Source of the DNA: Cordilura impudica
Taxonomy: Eukaryota; Arthropoda; Insecta; Diptera; Scathophagidae
NCBI GenBank assembly: GCA_963682025.1
Contig: OY821517.1
Coordinates: 233,065,326 to 233,129,325, forward strand
Reading direction: 5' to 3'
DNA length: 64,000 nt
In this document: positions 11,379-21,899 of the stretch, piece by piece
How the letters are laid out: each line of letters starts with the position of its first letter
How positions within the stretch are numbered: position 1 is the first letter of the stretch
The notes under the pieces: model-generated
What the model was told of the DNA's origin: nothing
The model's database searches: none
The model's input: only the letters and a program-made list of their open reading frames with translations
Translations under genes and position numbers: made by a program

Positions 11379-12462
11379 TTGTTGTTAGAATTTTCTCAAT
11401 ATTTTATCAACATGAACAATTTACGTAGATCTCGTGGTAGTTCCAGAGAAAGCACTCTAAACATGGTACGGATACTAGCTAAGCAGAGGAAAGGTATTAA
11501 TGTGTGTCATATAAATGCTCAGAGCCTAAATAACAAAATTGATGAATTCAGATTGACATTTGAAAACTCATCTGTGGATGTTATTTGTGTGTCAGAGACT
11601 TGGTTCGTAAAAGATACGCATGACAGTCTGTTTAATTTAATTGGTTATGTTGTATTCAGAGCTGATCGTAAAACACATGCTGGTGGTGTTTCAATATATA
11701 TTAGGGAAGGTATTAAATGTAATTTTAAATGCAGATCTAATGAAGGTGAGGTAATTGATGAAATCGAATATTTGTTTGTAGAGGTTATTTCTGAAAATAA
11801 CAAAATGCTTATAGGATGTATATACAGGCCACACCGTGATACTGTGATCACTTCTTTTATGGAAGTATTAGAGAGGTTGACGGTCACCTACATGGATTTG
11901 TTAATTGCAGGTGATTTTAATTGTAATCTTCTGTGTGACACTTATGTCTCAGAAAACATGGAAACCATTGGTCTCACATCATTAAACTACACGATGCCTA
12001 CACACTATACATCAACAGCAAGTACTTTACTTGACCTTTTTTTTGTTAACGATTTAACCAAAGTATTGTTGTACGACCAACTATCGGCCTCATGTTTCTC
12101 GAAACACGACTTAATTTTCACGACATATGACTTTATTTTAAATAATGAAACACTATCAGTTACATATCGTGACTTTATGAATGTCAATTACAATGTTTTG
12201 GCAGAACATATTTCTTTAGTAAATTGGACGTCCATTTATCATATGACTTCTGTTGACCATCAGTAGTCCTTCTTGGAGAATAATATCTCATACTTATTTG
12301 ATCTTACTGTACCTAAGATAACGAAGAACATTAGGACCTATACAAGATCGTGGTTTACAGCACATATTAAACAACTGATTGGTCAAAGAGATAATGCGTT
12401 TTCACGTTGGAAAAAATTTAAGTTACCTCAACTTAAAGAAGAATATCGAAACCTTAGAAGAG
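11379..12462 (+). pseudogene. LINE ORF2 endonuclease domain (APE type)
   Basis: The frame from 11379 carries an apurinic-like endonuclease: HINAQSLNNK (Asn), VICVSETWF (Glu), GGVSIYIREG, IGCIYRPH, LIAGDFNCNLL (Asp/Asn), LLDLFFV and SKHDLIF (catalytic His). It would nick target DNA to prime reverse transcription. A single in-frame TAG at 12264-12266 interrupts it; the same frame then continues with the linker (RSWFTAHIKQLIGQRDNAF) to the N gap at 12463. The true start is probably near MNNLRRSRG or further upstream. Confidence 0.88.
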
Positions 12463-12662
12463 NNNNNNNNNNNNNNNNNNNNNNNNNNNNNNNNNNNNNN
12501 NNNNNNNNNNNNNNNNNNNNNNNNNNNNNNNNNNNNNNNNNNNNNNNNNNNNNNNNNNNNNNNNNNNNNNNNNNNNNNNNNNNNNNNNNNNNNNNNNNNN
12601 NNNNNNNNNNNNNNNNNNNNNNNNNNNNNNNNNNNNNNNNNNNNNNNNNNNNNNNNNNNNNN
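12463..12662. other. Assembly gap, exactly 200 N
   Basis: A round-number run of N, as scaffolding software inserts. A plus-strand LINE lies on the left and a minus-strand gypsy integrase on the right, so neither element runs through it. True size and adjacency are unknown. Confidence 0.99.
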
Positions 12663-13260
12663 TAGCCAAAATATGTTGTTCCCAATCCCGACCATCAAAA
12701 TTTTTAGTCATGCTACTAAGAGCAGCATTGATGGTTCGAAAGTAACGTTCAATTTGCCCATTTGCTCTTGGAGTTCTAACAGCAGTTTGTATATGTTTTA
12801 TGCCATTTTCTTCACAAAATGATTTGAAAGTATTAGATGTAAAAGATGTTCCACGATCACTTATAATTTGAGATGGAATACCAAGACACATCTAATAGTG
12901 GCTGAACCGTAGCTTTTGAAGTAGTATTTCGTAAAATTGTAAATTTTGTGTAAGCATCAATAATCCCAAAAACATATTGATTGCCTTTTTTAGATTTTGG
13001 AAATGGGCCCACATGATCGATGTGAATTGTATAATAGGGGACCGCATGCTTGTCTATTGGATATATACTAAAATTAGTTTCATTTTTATATCTTGAGTTC
13101 TACAAACATTGAATGCATGAATCTAAATATTTTTATAACATTATTTATTGTTCTCTCGAAACCATTATGACCAATATCGTCATGTGCTGAATTAATAACT
13201 CTCCATCTTAAACCACTAGGTAAAACAAACCGCACTCCATCTTCCGTTTTCTTGAATAGT
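12663..13260 (-). pseudogene. Gypsy-A integrase
   Basis: On the minus strand, about 13019-12900 gives IHIDHVGPF (first catalytic Asp), and 12891-12663 gives ISDRGTSFTSN (second Asp) and ANGQIERYFRTINAAL (catalytic Glu), so the D,D-35-E triad is visible. Upstream, at about 13190, HDDIGHNG suggests the HHCC zinc-finger domain. The enzyme inserts element DNA into the chromosome. A frameshift or stop lies near 12895, and the region beyond 13080 is badly damaged. The end is lost in the gap. Confidence 0.85.
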
Positions 13261-13276
13261 CGATTATTTTTTAAAA

Positions 13277-13544
13277 CATACTCCTTCTCACAACCTTTTC
13301 GGACATTATCATTAGTATTTTGGATAATTATCTCTTATATTGAACAATCGAGGTATTGTAACGTAGCTATCCAGTCTGACTCACTCATTCCTATCATTAG
13401 CATATCACAACATACTCCTTCTCACAACCTTTTCGGACATTATCATTAGTATTTTGGATAATTATATCTTATATTGAACAATCGAGGTATTGTAACGTAG
13501 CTATCCAGTCTGATTAACTCATTTCTATCATTAGCATATCACAA
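13277..13544. repeat. Tandem duplication, 134-bp unit, two copies
   Basis: CATACTCCTTCTCACAACC begins at 13277 and again at 13411. The copies differ by a few substitutions (TATCTCTTAT/TATATCTTAT, CTGACTCACTC/CTGATTAACTC). The unit length is not a multiple of three and lies in the integrase N-terminal region of Gypsy-A. Confidence 0.9.
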
Positions 13545-13644
13545 CCAGCACGAGGATCCTCTTGGGGATAACGGCTTAATGCATCTTCATGTAACATTCG
13601 AATACCCGGTCTATGGACACATCCAAAATCGAACTCTTGTATCT

Positions 13645-14189
13645 TTAGGCACCATCTTGCAATACGAGGAATAATATTTTGCTTATTTGTGGTCTCTTTG
13701 AATTACAATCTGTTAAAACTTTAAAATGTTTTCCAAGCAAATAACATCGAAACCGTTCCAAACTTTCCACAACAGCAAGTGTTTCTAACTCGTAACTATG
13801 ATACTTTTGTTCAAAACTACGGGTTTGTCGACTGAAATAGGCTATTGGACATTTCTGTCCCAATTGATATACCTGAATTAAAACACCAACTAAACCATTT
13901 TGACAAGCGTCAGTATGTAACTCAGGATTTTGATCTGGATCGTATATAACCAAAATTGGATTTTCAGACAATTTCCGCTTTAAATCTTGAAAAGCATTCT
14001 CCTTCTCTGAATCCCATACAAAGGGTGTATTTTTCTTTAACAATTGACTTAAAGGAAATGGGATTTTTGCATAATTTTCAACAAATTTTCTAAAATAGCC
14101 AGTAAGTCCCAAAAATTGTTTAATTTCTCGCATGTTTGAGGGTCTACGATAATTAACTATTGCTATGTGTTTTAATCTCACCAGGATAT
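13645..14189 (-). pseudogene. Gypsy-A RNase H and RT connection
   Basis: The minus-strand frame begins at the Gypsy-B insertion point and shows MREIKQFLGLTGYFRKFV (end of RT), FVWDSEKENAFQDLK, then LHTDACQNGLVGVLIQ (RNase H; Asp in TDA), IAYFSRQTRSFEQKYHSYE (catalytic Glu region) and LGKHFKVLTDCN. Family consensus has TDHxxL where this copy reads TDCNSK, after which the frame ends near 13645. It is the direct continuation of the RT fragment at 37890-38571, about 23.7 kb away. Confidence 0.88.
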
Positions 14190-14193
14190 ACAC

Positions 14194-14605
14194 TGTAATG
14201 AATTTACCATCACTAATAAATGCAGCTATTAAAACATACGTAAACTATTGTATAATAAAAACAGCTGCTAAAACATATGTAAACAAATTCACCATCATTA
14301 AAAAACACATCTGTTAAATCACACGTTTTGTTAGGATTAAGGATAGATTTAAGTACCGTTAATTTAGTATTTAAGTAGAAATAATTTCTAAATAAAGATA
14401 ATTCATAAAACTGACATTCAGCCGATCAATTGGCTTTGGTCTTTATTTAAACTTTTATTTCAGCACTATAAAGTGCTTTGCCTTTAGCTTTTATTAAAGA
14501 GCTGGTAACTTATAAAAGAGCCAGTGGCGTTTGAAACGCCGGCCAACGAAAAATCAAAGTAAATTTTTATATTTGAAATAATTACCATCAATTTAAAACA
14601 CTTTA
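14194..14605 (+). repeat. Gypsy-B 5' LTR
   Basis: Begins TGTAATGAATTTACC and ends AAAACACTTTA. By eye only two substitutions separate it from the 3' LTR. It contains a stem AGCACTATAAAGTGCT (14462-14477), AATAAA at about 14393 and a TATAAAAG box at 14511. It does not end in CA; the ACAC duplication fixes the boundaries. Confidence 0.93.
14511..14518 (+). promoter_or_regulatory. TATA box in Gypsy-B 5' LTR
   Basis: TATAAAAG lies about 90 bp before the LTR end and is present unchanged in the 3' LTR (37791). The transcription start would be expected about 25-30 bp downstream. Function is inferred from position only. Confidence 0.5.
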
Positions 14606-14735
14606 TGGCAGTGGTCTTCACAAAGAGAAACACACTTAAAATAAGAGTATTACACTGAAAGAAGTTATGAGTTATATTAGACTAAACTGCAGTTTAGTGG
14701 GTTTCGAAAAAAAAATATAAAAAATATGACCCCTG
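14606..14735 (+). other. Gypsy-B primer-binding site and start of leader
   Basis: TGG directly after the LTR (TGGCAGTGGTCTTCAC) is where a tRNA 3' CCA end would pair; I cannot name the tRNA. A perfect 18-bp palindrome (ACTAAACTGCAGTTTAGT) lies at 14681-14698. The Harbinger element is inserted at 14735. Confidence 0.6.
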
Positions 14736-15005
14736 TAGCCCGTTTCTGTATTTCTCGCATCGTAAAATTTCTCACATGAAGTGCGAAACAAAAAATTCCA
14801 TCGTTTCTCGATTTGTGAGAAAAAAGTGTTTCTGTATTTCAATGCGAAAACAGACAACACTGATTCTGTTCTTACTGGAATATTTCCAGTAATAAAGTGT
14901 CAAATGCAAGCAAAACGTCAAAGAAAGAAAGGAATTATAAAAAAAATAAAATACCAGAATATAACAATTGTTTTATTGATTATCTATATTTAAATAAAAA
15001 ACAAT

Positions 15006-16318
15006 ATGTATGGTGCGGCGCTAATAACTGCTGAACAGCTTGATCGACGAAATATGTTGCGGCTTTATCGCCAAAAACTGAGGGATGCAACTGACCCATT
15101 CAGCATTCCGGAGCAGCGATTTAGGGATCTATATCGTTTGAGCAGAGACGCAGCTTTTGGCCTGTTTAATGATATAAGTCCCTACGTGGCGAAGGGTGAG
15201 AAAAAAACGTTTATACCACAACCTATTCGAATGTGCACAGCATTACATTTTTTTTCGACCGGTTCCTACTACAGAGACATTGGACAGGATTTTACAGCTT
15301 CTGTAAGTAAAAGTGTTGTCTGCTGCTCTGTTCATGAGGTAGCAGATATTTTGGAACAAAAATTAATGCCAAAATGGATTAAGTTTCCATCAGTTTCTGA
15401 ATATGAATCTATAAAACAAAAGTAAGTATTTTCTACATACATATGTAAATGTTATGAACCACTTCGATTTTGATAACGATTTCCAGATTTTATGAAGAGA
15501 CTGGTTTTCCTGGAGTGATAGCAGCCATAGACTGCACGCATATTCGTATTAAAAAACCAAAACAAGAAGTTGAGGGCTGCTATTTAAATAGAAAAGGCTA
15601 CCACTCGAAAAATGTACAGCTAGTAAGGATTTTGCTCGTTATGAATTTTCTTACAGTTATTGAAATAAAACAAAAAACATACATTTACAGATATGCGATT
15701 ATAATTTTAAAATTTTGGGAGGTTTTGCAAGGTTTGGTGGTGCAGCCCACGACTCATATATTTGGGAAGCTTCGCGCATTAGTGTTTTATTGCAACAGCG
15801 GTACGAAAGAGACAGAAACAATAACTCTTTGTTGTTAGGTACATATATACATATGTACATATGTGTAACTTTAAATTGCAGTTACAATTTAACTTTTATT
15901 TATTTTTACTGTCTAAAATATTATTTATAATTTTGTGTCGATTTATTCAGGTGACTCTGGCTACCCCTTGCGGCCATGGCTAATAACCCCATACCGTTCA
16001 TCAACTGATGATGAAAAACAATTTAACACAGTACATGCCAAAGTCAGAAATTGTGTTGAACGATTAAATGGTGTGCTAAAAAGCGTTTTTAGGTGTTTGC
16101 AAGTTGGATTGCACACCACGCCACAAACGGCAGGAAAAATTATAAATGCCTGCACGGTTCTTCACAATTTTAGAAAGGAACATGGCTTAATGCGCGATGG
16201 TACTGAAATAGTTCTACAAGATGAAGGAACTATTTCAATTAACGATGAAGTAGTAGAAGAACCACTTCGTGAAGCTTATCGTCTTCGCGAAAGGCTGAAA
16301 ACAAGAATCTGTAGATAG
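15006..16318 (+). CDS. Harbinger transposase (HARBI1-like), four exons
   Basis: Exons 15006-15421, 15487-15622, 15691-15838 and 15951-16318, with introns of 65, 68 and 112 bp, all GT-AG. Summed length is 1068 nt, giving an uninterrupted 355-aa product. The DDE_4 nuclease is complete: GVIAAIDCTHIRI (Asp), GGAAHDSYIWE (Asp), NCVERLNGVLKSVFRCL (Glu), with GDSGYPLRPWLITPY between. The N-terminal part (exon 1) has the helical region typical of the family. It cuts and pastes the element and normally needs the Myb-like partner for nuclear import and DNA binding. Lengths and motifs match functional family members; no defect is visible. Confidence 0.92.
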
Positions 16319-16462
16319 TTTTAAATCAACTTGTAATTGTTTATTGAAAAAAGAAAATAAATAAGAAATTCATGTCATGTGTACATACATACAAGTAATA
16401 AAACAAAAAATTAAATTAAATTAAAATTAAAAATTAAATTAGGGCTTTCTAAAAAACAATAT

Positions 16463-17325
16463 TTAGGTAGATGCAGAGCCCGTAGCTAAAATTTTGCCTA
16501 GTTTTTCTAAAATTTCAGAATTTTGTTTTTCAATCCTATCCAATCGTTCTATCAGGACGTTTTGCATTGATTTTGCTGCATATAGAGCGTCGGCGTATTT
16601 TGATGACGATCTAGTTGTATATTGCAAAACTTTTTTGAACTTGATGGTGGTGACTGCTATGCTGTTTTTTAGCTGGCGGGATATATAGTTCGTTGCATTC
16701 TATAAATTCAACGGAATCGAAATCCTAGAAAAATAAGTATTATATTAATAAATTTCCATATTCATAAAACATATTTATCTACCTCTGATTCGTCCAATAA
16801 AATACCGGATTCAGGAGTACATGAGTCGCCATCAACGGCATCAACTGAAATAATATTGAGCACTCTCTCTTCCAATGGATTCAAATCACGGGGTACATCT
16901 GCCCAACTACCACCACCAGTTCTGTTCATAAACTTTCTTCTGGTGTTAATGGACTTCTTAACGCCTGATTTGAGGTCTATCCAACACTAAGAACAATAAA
17001 CCAAGTTAAATCAATTACTATTATATACATACAAAAAAATGTTACCTTTTTCCATTGTTCTACACTCTTTTCACTGCCACCCATAGAGTTTAAAGAAACT
17101 TTAAGAGACTCCCATTGTTCCTTGAAATTTGAATTTGCCTTTATTTTGCTAAACTGACCTCTAGGAAATTCTAAATTGGAGGACATGTGGTCCACTAGCT
17201 TTTGCTTCTGTTGCTTGGAAATTCTTTGTACTTTCTATTAAAATTAAAAAAATTATTTACAAACACACATAATTATTTTATTAAAACTCTTTGGTACCTA
17301 CCTTTTCCGATGATTTCGGTTCCAT
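16463..17325 (-). pseudogene. Harbinger Myb/SANT-like DNA-binding partner, one frameshift
   Basis: Minus-strand exons 17325-17302, 17234-17046, 16986-16783 and 16724-16463 with GT-AG introns of 67, 59 and 58 bp. It encodes a trihelix/Myb-like domain (KQKLVDHMSS..EQWESLKVSLNSMG..VEQWKKCWIDLKS..KKSINTRRKFMNRTGGG), a linker, and a C-terminal coiled coil (VLIERLDRIEKQNSEILEKLGKILA). Partners of this kind bind the element ends and recruit the transposase. The only break is in exon 4, in the A6 run of the PPAKK codons (plus-strand T run near 16668): one reading gives an early stop at about 16611, the other continues to TAA at 16465-16463. It could be a sequencing error, in which case the gene is intact (about 226 aa). 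Confidence 0.85.
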
Positions 17326-17631
17326 ATTAATACAAATAATAATAGAAATATCTAAATTTGGTTTTCTCCCGGCAAATTTGAATGTGATTTCTTTTGACAG
17401 TTCTTGTGAGAAACTTTTCTAAAAATATTGTTACAGAAACACTTTTTCTCACATCCTTCCAATAATTGCTTGAAAATTATTTAAATGACAATTAATTCTC
17501 GAAAAGTAACGATTTAGAAACACTTGTGTGAGAAAACCCATTTTTTGTTTCATTTTACACTGTTTTTGTTTCAATTCACTCGTTTCATGCGGAAAATTTT
17601 TGGATGCGAGAAATACAGAAACGGGCTACTG

Positions 17632-18270
17632 GTTAGAAAAGAAAAAACCGAAATTAATTTTAGGAGGGGCTCGGACCCAGGAGGCCCGTGGGGGCAAAAA
17701 GGAGGGGACATAGCAAAATGTGACTGTGGGTACTCAAATTAAAGCAAATTGTCCCACGATTCCAGAAAAGTTATTTTTTAATAAAGACTCAAAGTTATGA
17801 GATTTTGTTGTATGGTAAAATGATACTCAAATGTTGGAAAATGTTCCCCGGTTTTTTTGCCTGCGGCACTATTATGAACTTCCATTTTTAATAATAATAA
17901 TAATAATAATTTTTAATAGTGACTTATATTTAATTTATTGTTATCGATTGTTGAATTGTGCTAACAAATTAAACACAATTATTGTAAATGTCAAGAAGTA
18001 CAAACAAAAATTTATTTCGATACAATATGGCAGATTTGTGGCGGCTTACAAATGATAGTTTTTTCAGTAAAGTGTTCCACGGCACGCAGCATAACTCAAA
18101 CAGGTTTCGATGAATCTTTTTGGGATTTATACGGCGGTTAGGTTACAAAATTAGGCACTGGAGTACGTAGGATATTTAAGGTATATTGAGTTTTGACAAA
18201 ATGGTAAAAACTTTATGAAAACAGCTGTAACTCAAAAATTTTTAAACTTATCTCAAAATTTTATGAGCTT
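17632..18270. other. Unassigned DNA between Harbinger and hAT gene
   Basis: No supported gene. It holds a GC-richer patch (GGAGGGGCTCGGACCCAGG, about 17663-17705), a (TAA)n microsatellite at 17886-17910, and from about 18067 CAGTAAAGTGTTCCACGGCA, which looks like a hAT terminal repeat, although I cannot find its partner on the other side of the hAT gene. Confidence 0.5.
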
Positions 18271-20127
18271 TTATGAAGGTACAGAAGAAGAAATTAAATC
18301 GGTTTCCTTGTGTTTGATAAAATCTACCAATTTATCAATATCAATTTCCTTTTGATAGCACTTGATCTTTAACAATGTCTCCATGTGGTTGTCTGTTAGC
18401 TTATTTCTAAATTTGTTCTTTATCTGTGACATTGATGAAAATGAAGACTCGCAGATATACGTGGTGCCAAACATTGAAAAAAGATTTAATATTAAATCTC
18501 TTACAATGGGGTATTTTTTAGGGCAAACATTTTTCCAAAAGTTGATACCCATTTCGGTTGAAATAAATAAGTCTTGGCGCATCAGTGTCAATTCCTCTTC
18601 TATATTATGTGGTAGACTTTCTAACGAACACGTAAGAGGATTATTGAATATGGTTATAATCCATTGCAAGCTCAAGAAGTCTTTAAATCTACTTTGGAAA
18701 TTCTCCAAAAGTAAATTTATTTCTTCTTTTATAACTTGAAGTTTTTCTACATTTGGAAGTTGTGTAAAAATTTCTTGAATTTTGGGAAAGTTAGATAGGT
18801 TTTGGCATTCAATTTGATTTTTCAAAATGATAAGTTTTCTTGAAAACTCATTAATTGCATGCAAAAGTTCAGTTACATTTTTATCTTTACCTTGTAATAC
18901 AAGGTTCAAACTATTGATGTGTTGGGTCATGTCAGCGAGAAAGGCTAAGTCGTACAGAAAATTAGGGCATTTAAAAGCATTTAAAATGTCTGAATCTTTG
19001 GAACAATCCTGTGATTGAAAGAACAGTTCTAACTCCGCTCTAAGATTAAAAAGACGCTCTAAACATTTTCCTCGACTAAGCCATCGCACCTCCGTATACA
19101 TTAACACGTCAACATAATCTGCGTCTATTTCTTTCAGAAACGCTATTAGCTTTCTATGAGTAAGTGCGTTGTGGCCTCCCCTTAGGCGGTTAATTATTTT
19201 AACGGCTGTTTTCATTGATTCTTTAAGACCTATACTTTTTGAAAACAGCGCTTGCTGGTGTATGATGCAATGAAATGTGCGTACATGTATTCCTGCTTTT
19301 AACAAATGGCCCACGAAACCCTGTTTTCGCCCAACCATTACTGCTGCACCATCAGTGCAAATAGCAGATAGCTTTTCTTTTTCTATCAGAGATAAAACAT
19401 GTTTGTTAAAAGCATTATAAATAGCTTCACCGGTAACATTTCCATAAAAGGACTCGACTTTTAATATCTCCTCAAATGAGTTAAAGAAATTATCAACCAT
19501 TCTTACACAAATAATCATTTGGCTAGTATCGGATATGTCAACACTTTCATCACAACATACGGACAAGTATCTGGCATTTTTAATCCGTTCTTTTGTCTCC
19601 CATTCAATAAATCGACCTATATCTTCCGTCCGGCGTGTTATTGTTGCAGGAGATAACGGCATTTCATTTATAATTTTCCCCATGTCTTGCCCTGCTTCTC
19701 CATATAAATGCATAATTGATAAACATAAATCTTTGAAAAAAGTTCCATCTTCAAAAGGCCGACCTTTTTTTGCTAAAGCTAAACTGATAATATATGTAGC
19801 CTTTATTTGACTATCAGTAGTGCAATTAATAGAACTACGTTGAACATAAAGATTTTTTTTTCGAAAATCCTCTTTTAGTTTTTTTATCAATTCATTTCTT
19901 TCATTTCCAGAAACAGAATGCAATTCAGGATGCATTCTATCATAATGTCGCTTAAGATGAGATGCAAACATATTCTTTAGTACCTGGTTACATACAAGGC
20001 ACTCAGCTTCCTTAAATGTGTTCATAGAAAATAAAAAAAGTTTTTCCCACTCAACATCCCACATATTCCTTAAATATTTTATTTCAAATGCTGTAAAGAA
20101 ATACATATACGAAACATAAACATGCAT
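18271..20127 (-). CDS. hAT-family transposase, intact 618-aa ORF
   Basis: A single open frame on the minus strand. Near the N terminus is a C2H2 finger of the BED type (CLVC..HLKRHYDRMH). The RNase H-like core shows LSVCCDESVDISD (first Asp), AICTDGAAVMVGRKQG (second Asp), FHCIIHQQAL and YTEVRWLSRGKCLERL, and the C-terminal dimerisation/Glu region reads CESSFSSMSQIKNKFRNKLTDNHMETLLKIK. This combination matches the GTF2IRD2/SCAND3/ZBED5-like branch of hAT transposases. The annotated Met may be too early; MWDVEWEKLF about 20 residues in is an alternative. No frameshift or stop is present. Matching terminal repeats were not found, so whether the element is still mobile is unknown. Confidence 0.93.
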   Translation of the reverse strand: MHVYVSYMYFFTAFEIKYLRNMWDVEWEKLFLFSMNTFKEAECLVCNQVLKNMFASHLKRHYDRMHPELHSVSGNERNELIKKLKEDFRKKNLYVQRSSINCTTDSQIKATYIISLALAKKGRPFEDGTFFKDLCLSIMHLYGEAGQDMGKIINEMPLSPATITRRTEDIGRFIEWETKERIKNARYLSVCCDESVDISDTSQMIICVRMVDNFFNSFEEILKVESFYGNVTGEAIYNAFNKHVLSLIEKEKLSAICTDGAAVMVGRKQGFVGHLLKAGIHVRTFHCIIHQQALFSKSIGLKESMKTAVKIINRLRGGHNALTHRKLIAFLKEIDADYVDVLMYTEVRWLSRGKCLERLFNLRAELELFFQSQDCSKDSDILNAFKCPNFLYDLAFLADMTQHINSLNLVLQGKDKNVTELLHAINEFSRKLIILKNQIECQNLSNFPKIQEIFTQLPNVEKLQVIKEEINLLLENFQSRFKDFLSLQWIITIFNNPLTCSLESLPHNIEEELTLMRQDLFISTEMGINFWKNVCPKKYPIVRDLILNLFSMFGTTYICESSFSSMSQIKNKFRNKLTDNHMETLLKIKCYQKEIDIDKLVDFIKHKETDLISSSVPS

Positions 20128-20631
20128 AAATTTATGTAGTTTGTTATCAAACTTTTCAGTGTACCAACAAAATTTTTAGCACTCTCTAAAAATTTAAAAA
20201 AATAAAATCATCCGGTATGCTCCTACTCTGATGGAAGTTAACAAACTACTGGTAGTTTTTTAATGAAAATTTTCTCACACACACAAGTTAATTGTTGTAA
20301 TTATGGTTGCCATTCAGCACAAAAAAAACAAAGCGTTCGGATTTTTTTAAAAAAGATTTGGTTGCTTTGTTAATTTACTACAATTACTTAAGTTTTTGGT
20401 AGGAAAATAAAACATAAATAGCTCTCCAGGAATTATAAAAGCAATATCAGTAAATACAGTACGATATTTCAATTAAAAGATAATTTAATAAAAAGTACCA
20501 ATACAGGTAGTTTTGGTACATTTCAAGAATCTGTTTTATTGAATTTTTTTGTACTTTAAGCAACCCTGGTTGTAAAAGTCACGAAGAGAATAAATAAATA
20601 CCCGAAGAACTTCGTTAGCTGGGTAATATGG
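20128..20631. other. Non-coding DNA upstream of the hAT gene
   Basis: No supported gene. Presumably 5' region and end of the hAT element plus older sequence. It contains GGTTGCC at about 20303 and GCAACC at about 20560, which might be ends of a small element, but the match is too short to claim. Confidence 0.4.
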
Positions 20632-20955
20632 ATGAAGACCACTGCTTTATGGCGATCCTGCCTAGCTTGGCCAAAAATAACAGCAGAAAAACAACAACAA
20701 CCACAGCCCATAACAATAGAAGATTACTTACGACGGCAGCAACAAAAAAAGGAACAGAGACTCACGGCGATACCACCAACAAAAAAACCAAAGAGGCAAA
20801 GGGCTGGCAAACTGGTGAAGCTGCGCAAAAAGTTAGCTGACCTCAAGCGACGAGTAAATGCTGAGAACCCTCCACCATGGCATATATCATCGGAAATTTG
20901 GATGCAAATCAACGATATCGAGAATGAACTAACAGCAAAAAAACAAAGGAAATGA
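20632..20955 (+). CDS. Hypothetical 107-aa basic protein
   Basis: A 107-codon open frame in stop-rich DNA. The product is Gln/Lys/Arg-rich: a QQQ-rich N-terminal third (ITAEKQQQPQPITIEDYL), a strongly basic centre (KKPKRQRAGKLVKLRKKLADLKRR, described by its Arg/Lys content), and a C-terminal segment PPPWHISSEIWMQINDIENE. The middle and end could form a short coiled coil next to a basic DNA-binding or nuclear-import region. I do not recognise the family. It could be an accessory ORF of a nested element. Low-complexity composition means chance is possible. Confidence 0.35.
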   Translation: MKTTALWRSCLAWPKITAEKQQQPQPITIEDYLRRQQQKKEQRLTAIPPTKKPKRQRAGKLVKLRKKLADLKRRVNAENPPPWHISSEIWMQINDIENELTAKKQRK

Positions 20956-21896
20956 AACGAATGCACTTTCATAATTATTTAAAACTTTCTTATTTTATTT
21001 TTACATACAATAAATTATAACACAAACAAAAAAAAAACATGTATTAAGACACAAATATATTTTTATAAAACAATGAATTAAGAATAAACTTAAACAAATT
21101 TAAACAAAACAACATATGTACACATATTTTTATTACACTTTATTGCACTTTATTGATAAAAAAAACAGATTTATATTTAATTGAAATTTCTTTTTATAAT
21201 AAATATTTTACATTTTATTAATATTATAAATATGGAATACAACCTAGAAGACTAATGAAAGCAAAAGACTAATGTTAACAAAACACATACATATATAAAC
21301 TTTTTTTTATAATGTGAAATTCTATACAAAACATTATTATGAATTACAAATAAAACACAAAATTATATTTATTTGAAATTTCTTGTATTAAAATATTTCA
21401 CATCTTATAAAAATCATATACATGAATTACAAACAAAATAATAAAAGGAAAACCAACACATATGTATCTTCAACACAATAAGAAACACATTTCTTCTACT
21501 GCAGAAAAAAAAATTTTTTAACAAGAAAACACATTTATTAAACAAATTATATTATAATAAACTTAGAGTTAAACACTTAAAAGTAAAAACATTATGAATA
21601 AACTTTATAAAACAATTTAATTGTAACACACTATATTATATTGTAACACAACACATTAAAAAAAAAAACTAAACAGCTGATATATATGAGACAATAAAAA
21701 CAAAAAACATCGAAATTTTTATTTAAATAGTCGATAAAAAAAAAGTGATGACAAGTTTAGTAATACACTTACAAAAAATTAATATTGTAATTACATATAC
21801 AACATTTTAACATTTTTAACATTTTTAAGTTACAAAATTATTCGGCAAATGAATTTTCAAGAAAAAAATTTTTAGTAAAACTTTTAATCATATTCA
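20956..21896. other. AT-rich non-coding stretch
   Basis: No supported gene. Very AT-rich with repeated short phrases such as ATTTGAAATTTCTT, AAATATTTTACAT/AAATATTTCACAT and ACAAAACA, suggesting old duplications. It is probably leader of Gypsy-B or remains of another insertion. Confidence 0.45.
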
Positions 21897-21899
21897 TAA

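Larger units (their letters stand above)
9933..12462 (+). mobile_element. LINE 5' half (5' UTR, ORF1, endonuclease), plus strand
   Basis: Starts at the head-to-head junction with the minus-strand LINE half. It contains about 360 bp of leader, ORF1 and the N-terminal part of ORF2 up to the linker after the endonuclease, where the assembly gap begins. Its content is complementary to the minus-strand half (which starts in the RT), so the two could be parts of one insertion. Confidence 0.85.
14736..17628 (+). mobile_element. PIF/Harbinger DNA transposon, complete (2.9 kb)
   Basis: Terminal inverted repeats of about 26 bp start TAGCCCGTTTCTGTATTTCT at 14736, with the reverse complement ending at 17628. 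The 3-bp duplication CTG flanks it (14733-14735, 17629-17631). It contains two divergent genes in the usual Harbinger arrangement: a DDE transposase (plus) and a Myb/SANT-like DNA-binding protein (minus), placed tail to tail with about 145 bp between their ends. Both have short introns. Confidence 0.93.

Noticed and set aside
17886..17910. (TAA)n run
   Set aside because: Ordinary short microsatellite.
18067..20570. CAGTAAAGTGTTCCACGGCAC (18067) paired with an end near 20560 as hAT terminal repeats
   Set aside because: The left sequence looks like a hAT end, but no reverse complement is present on the other side of the transposase gene.
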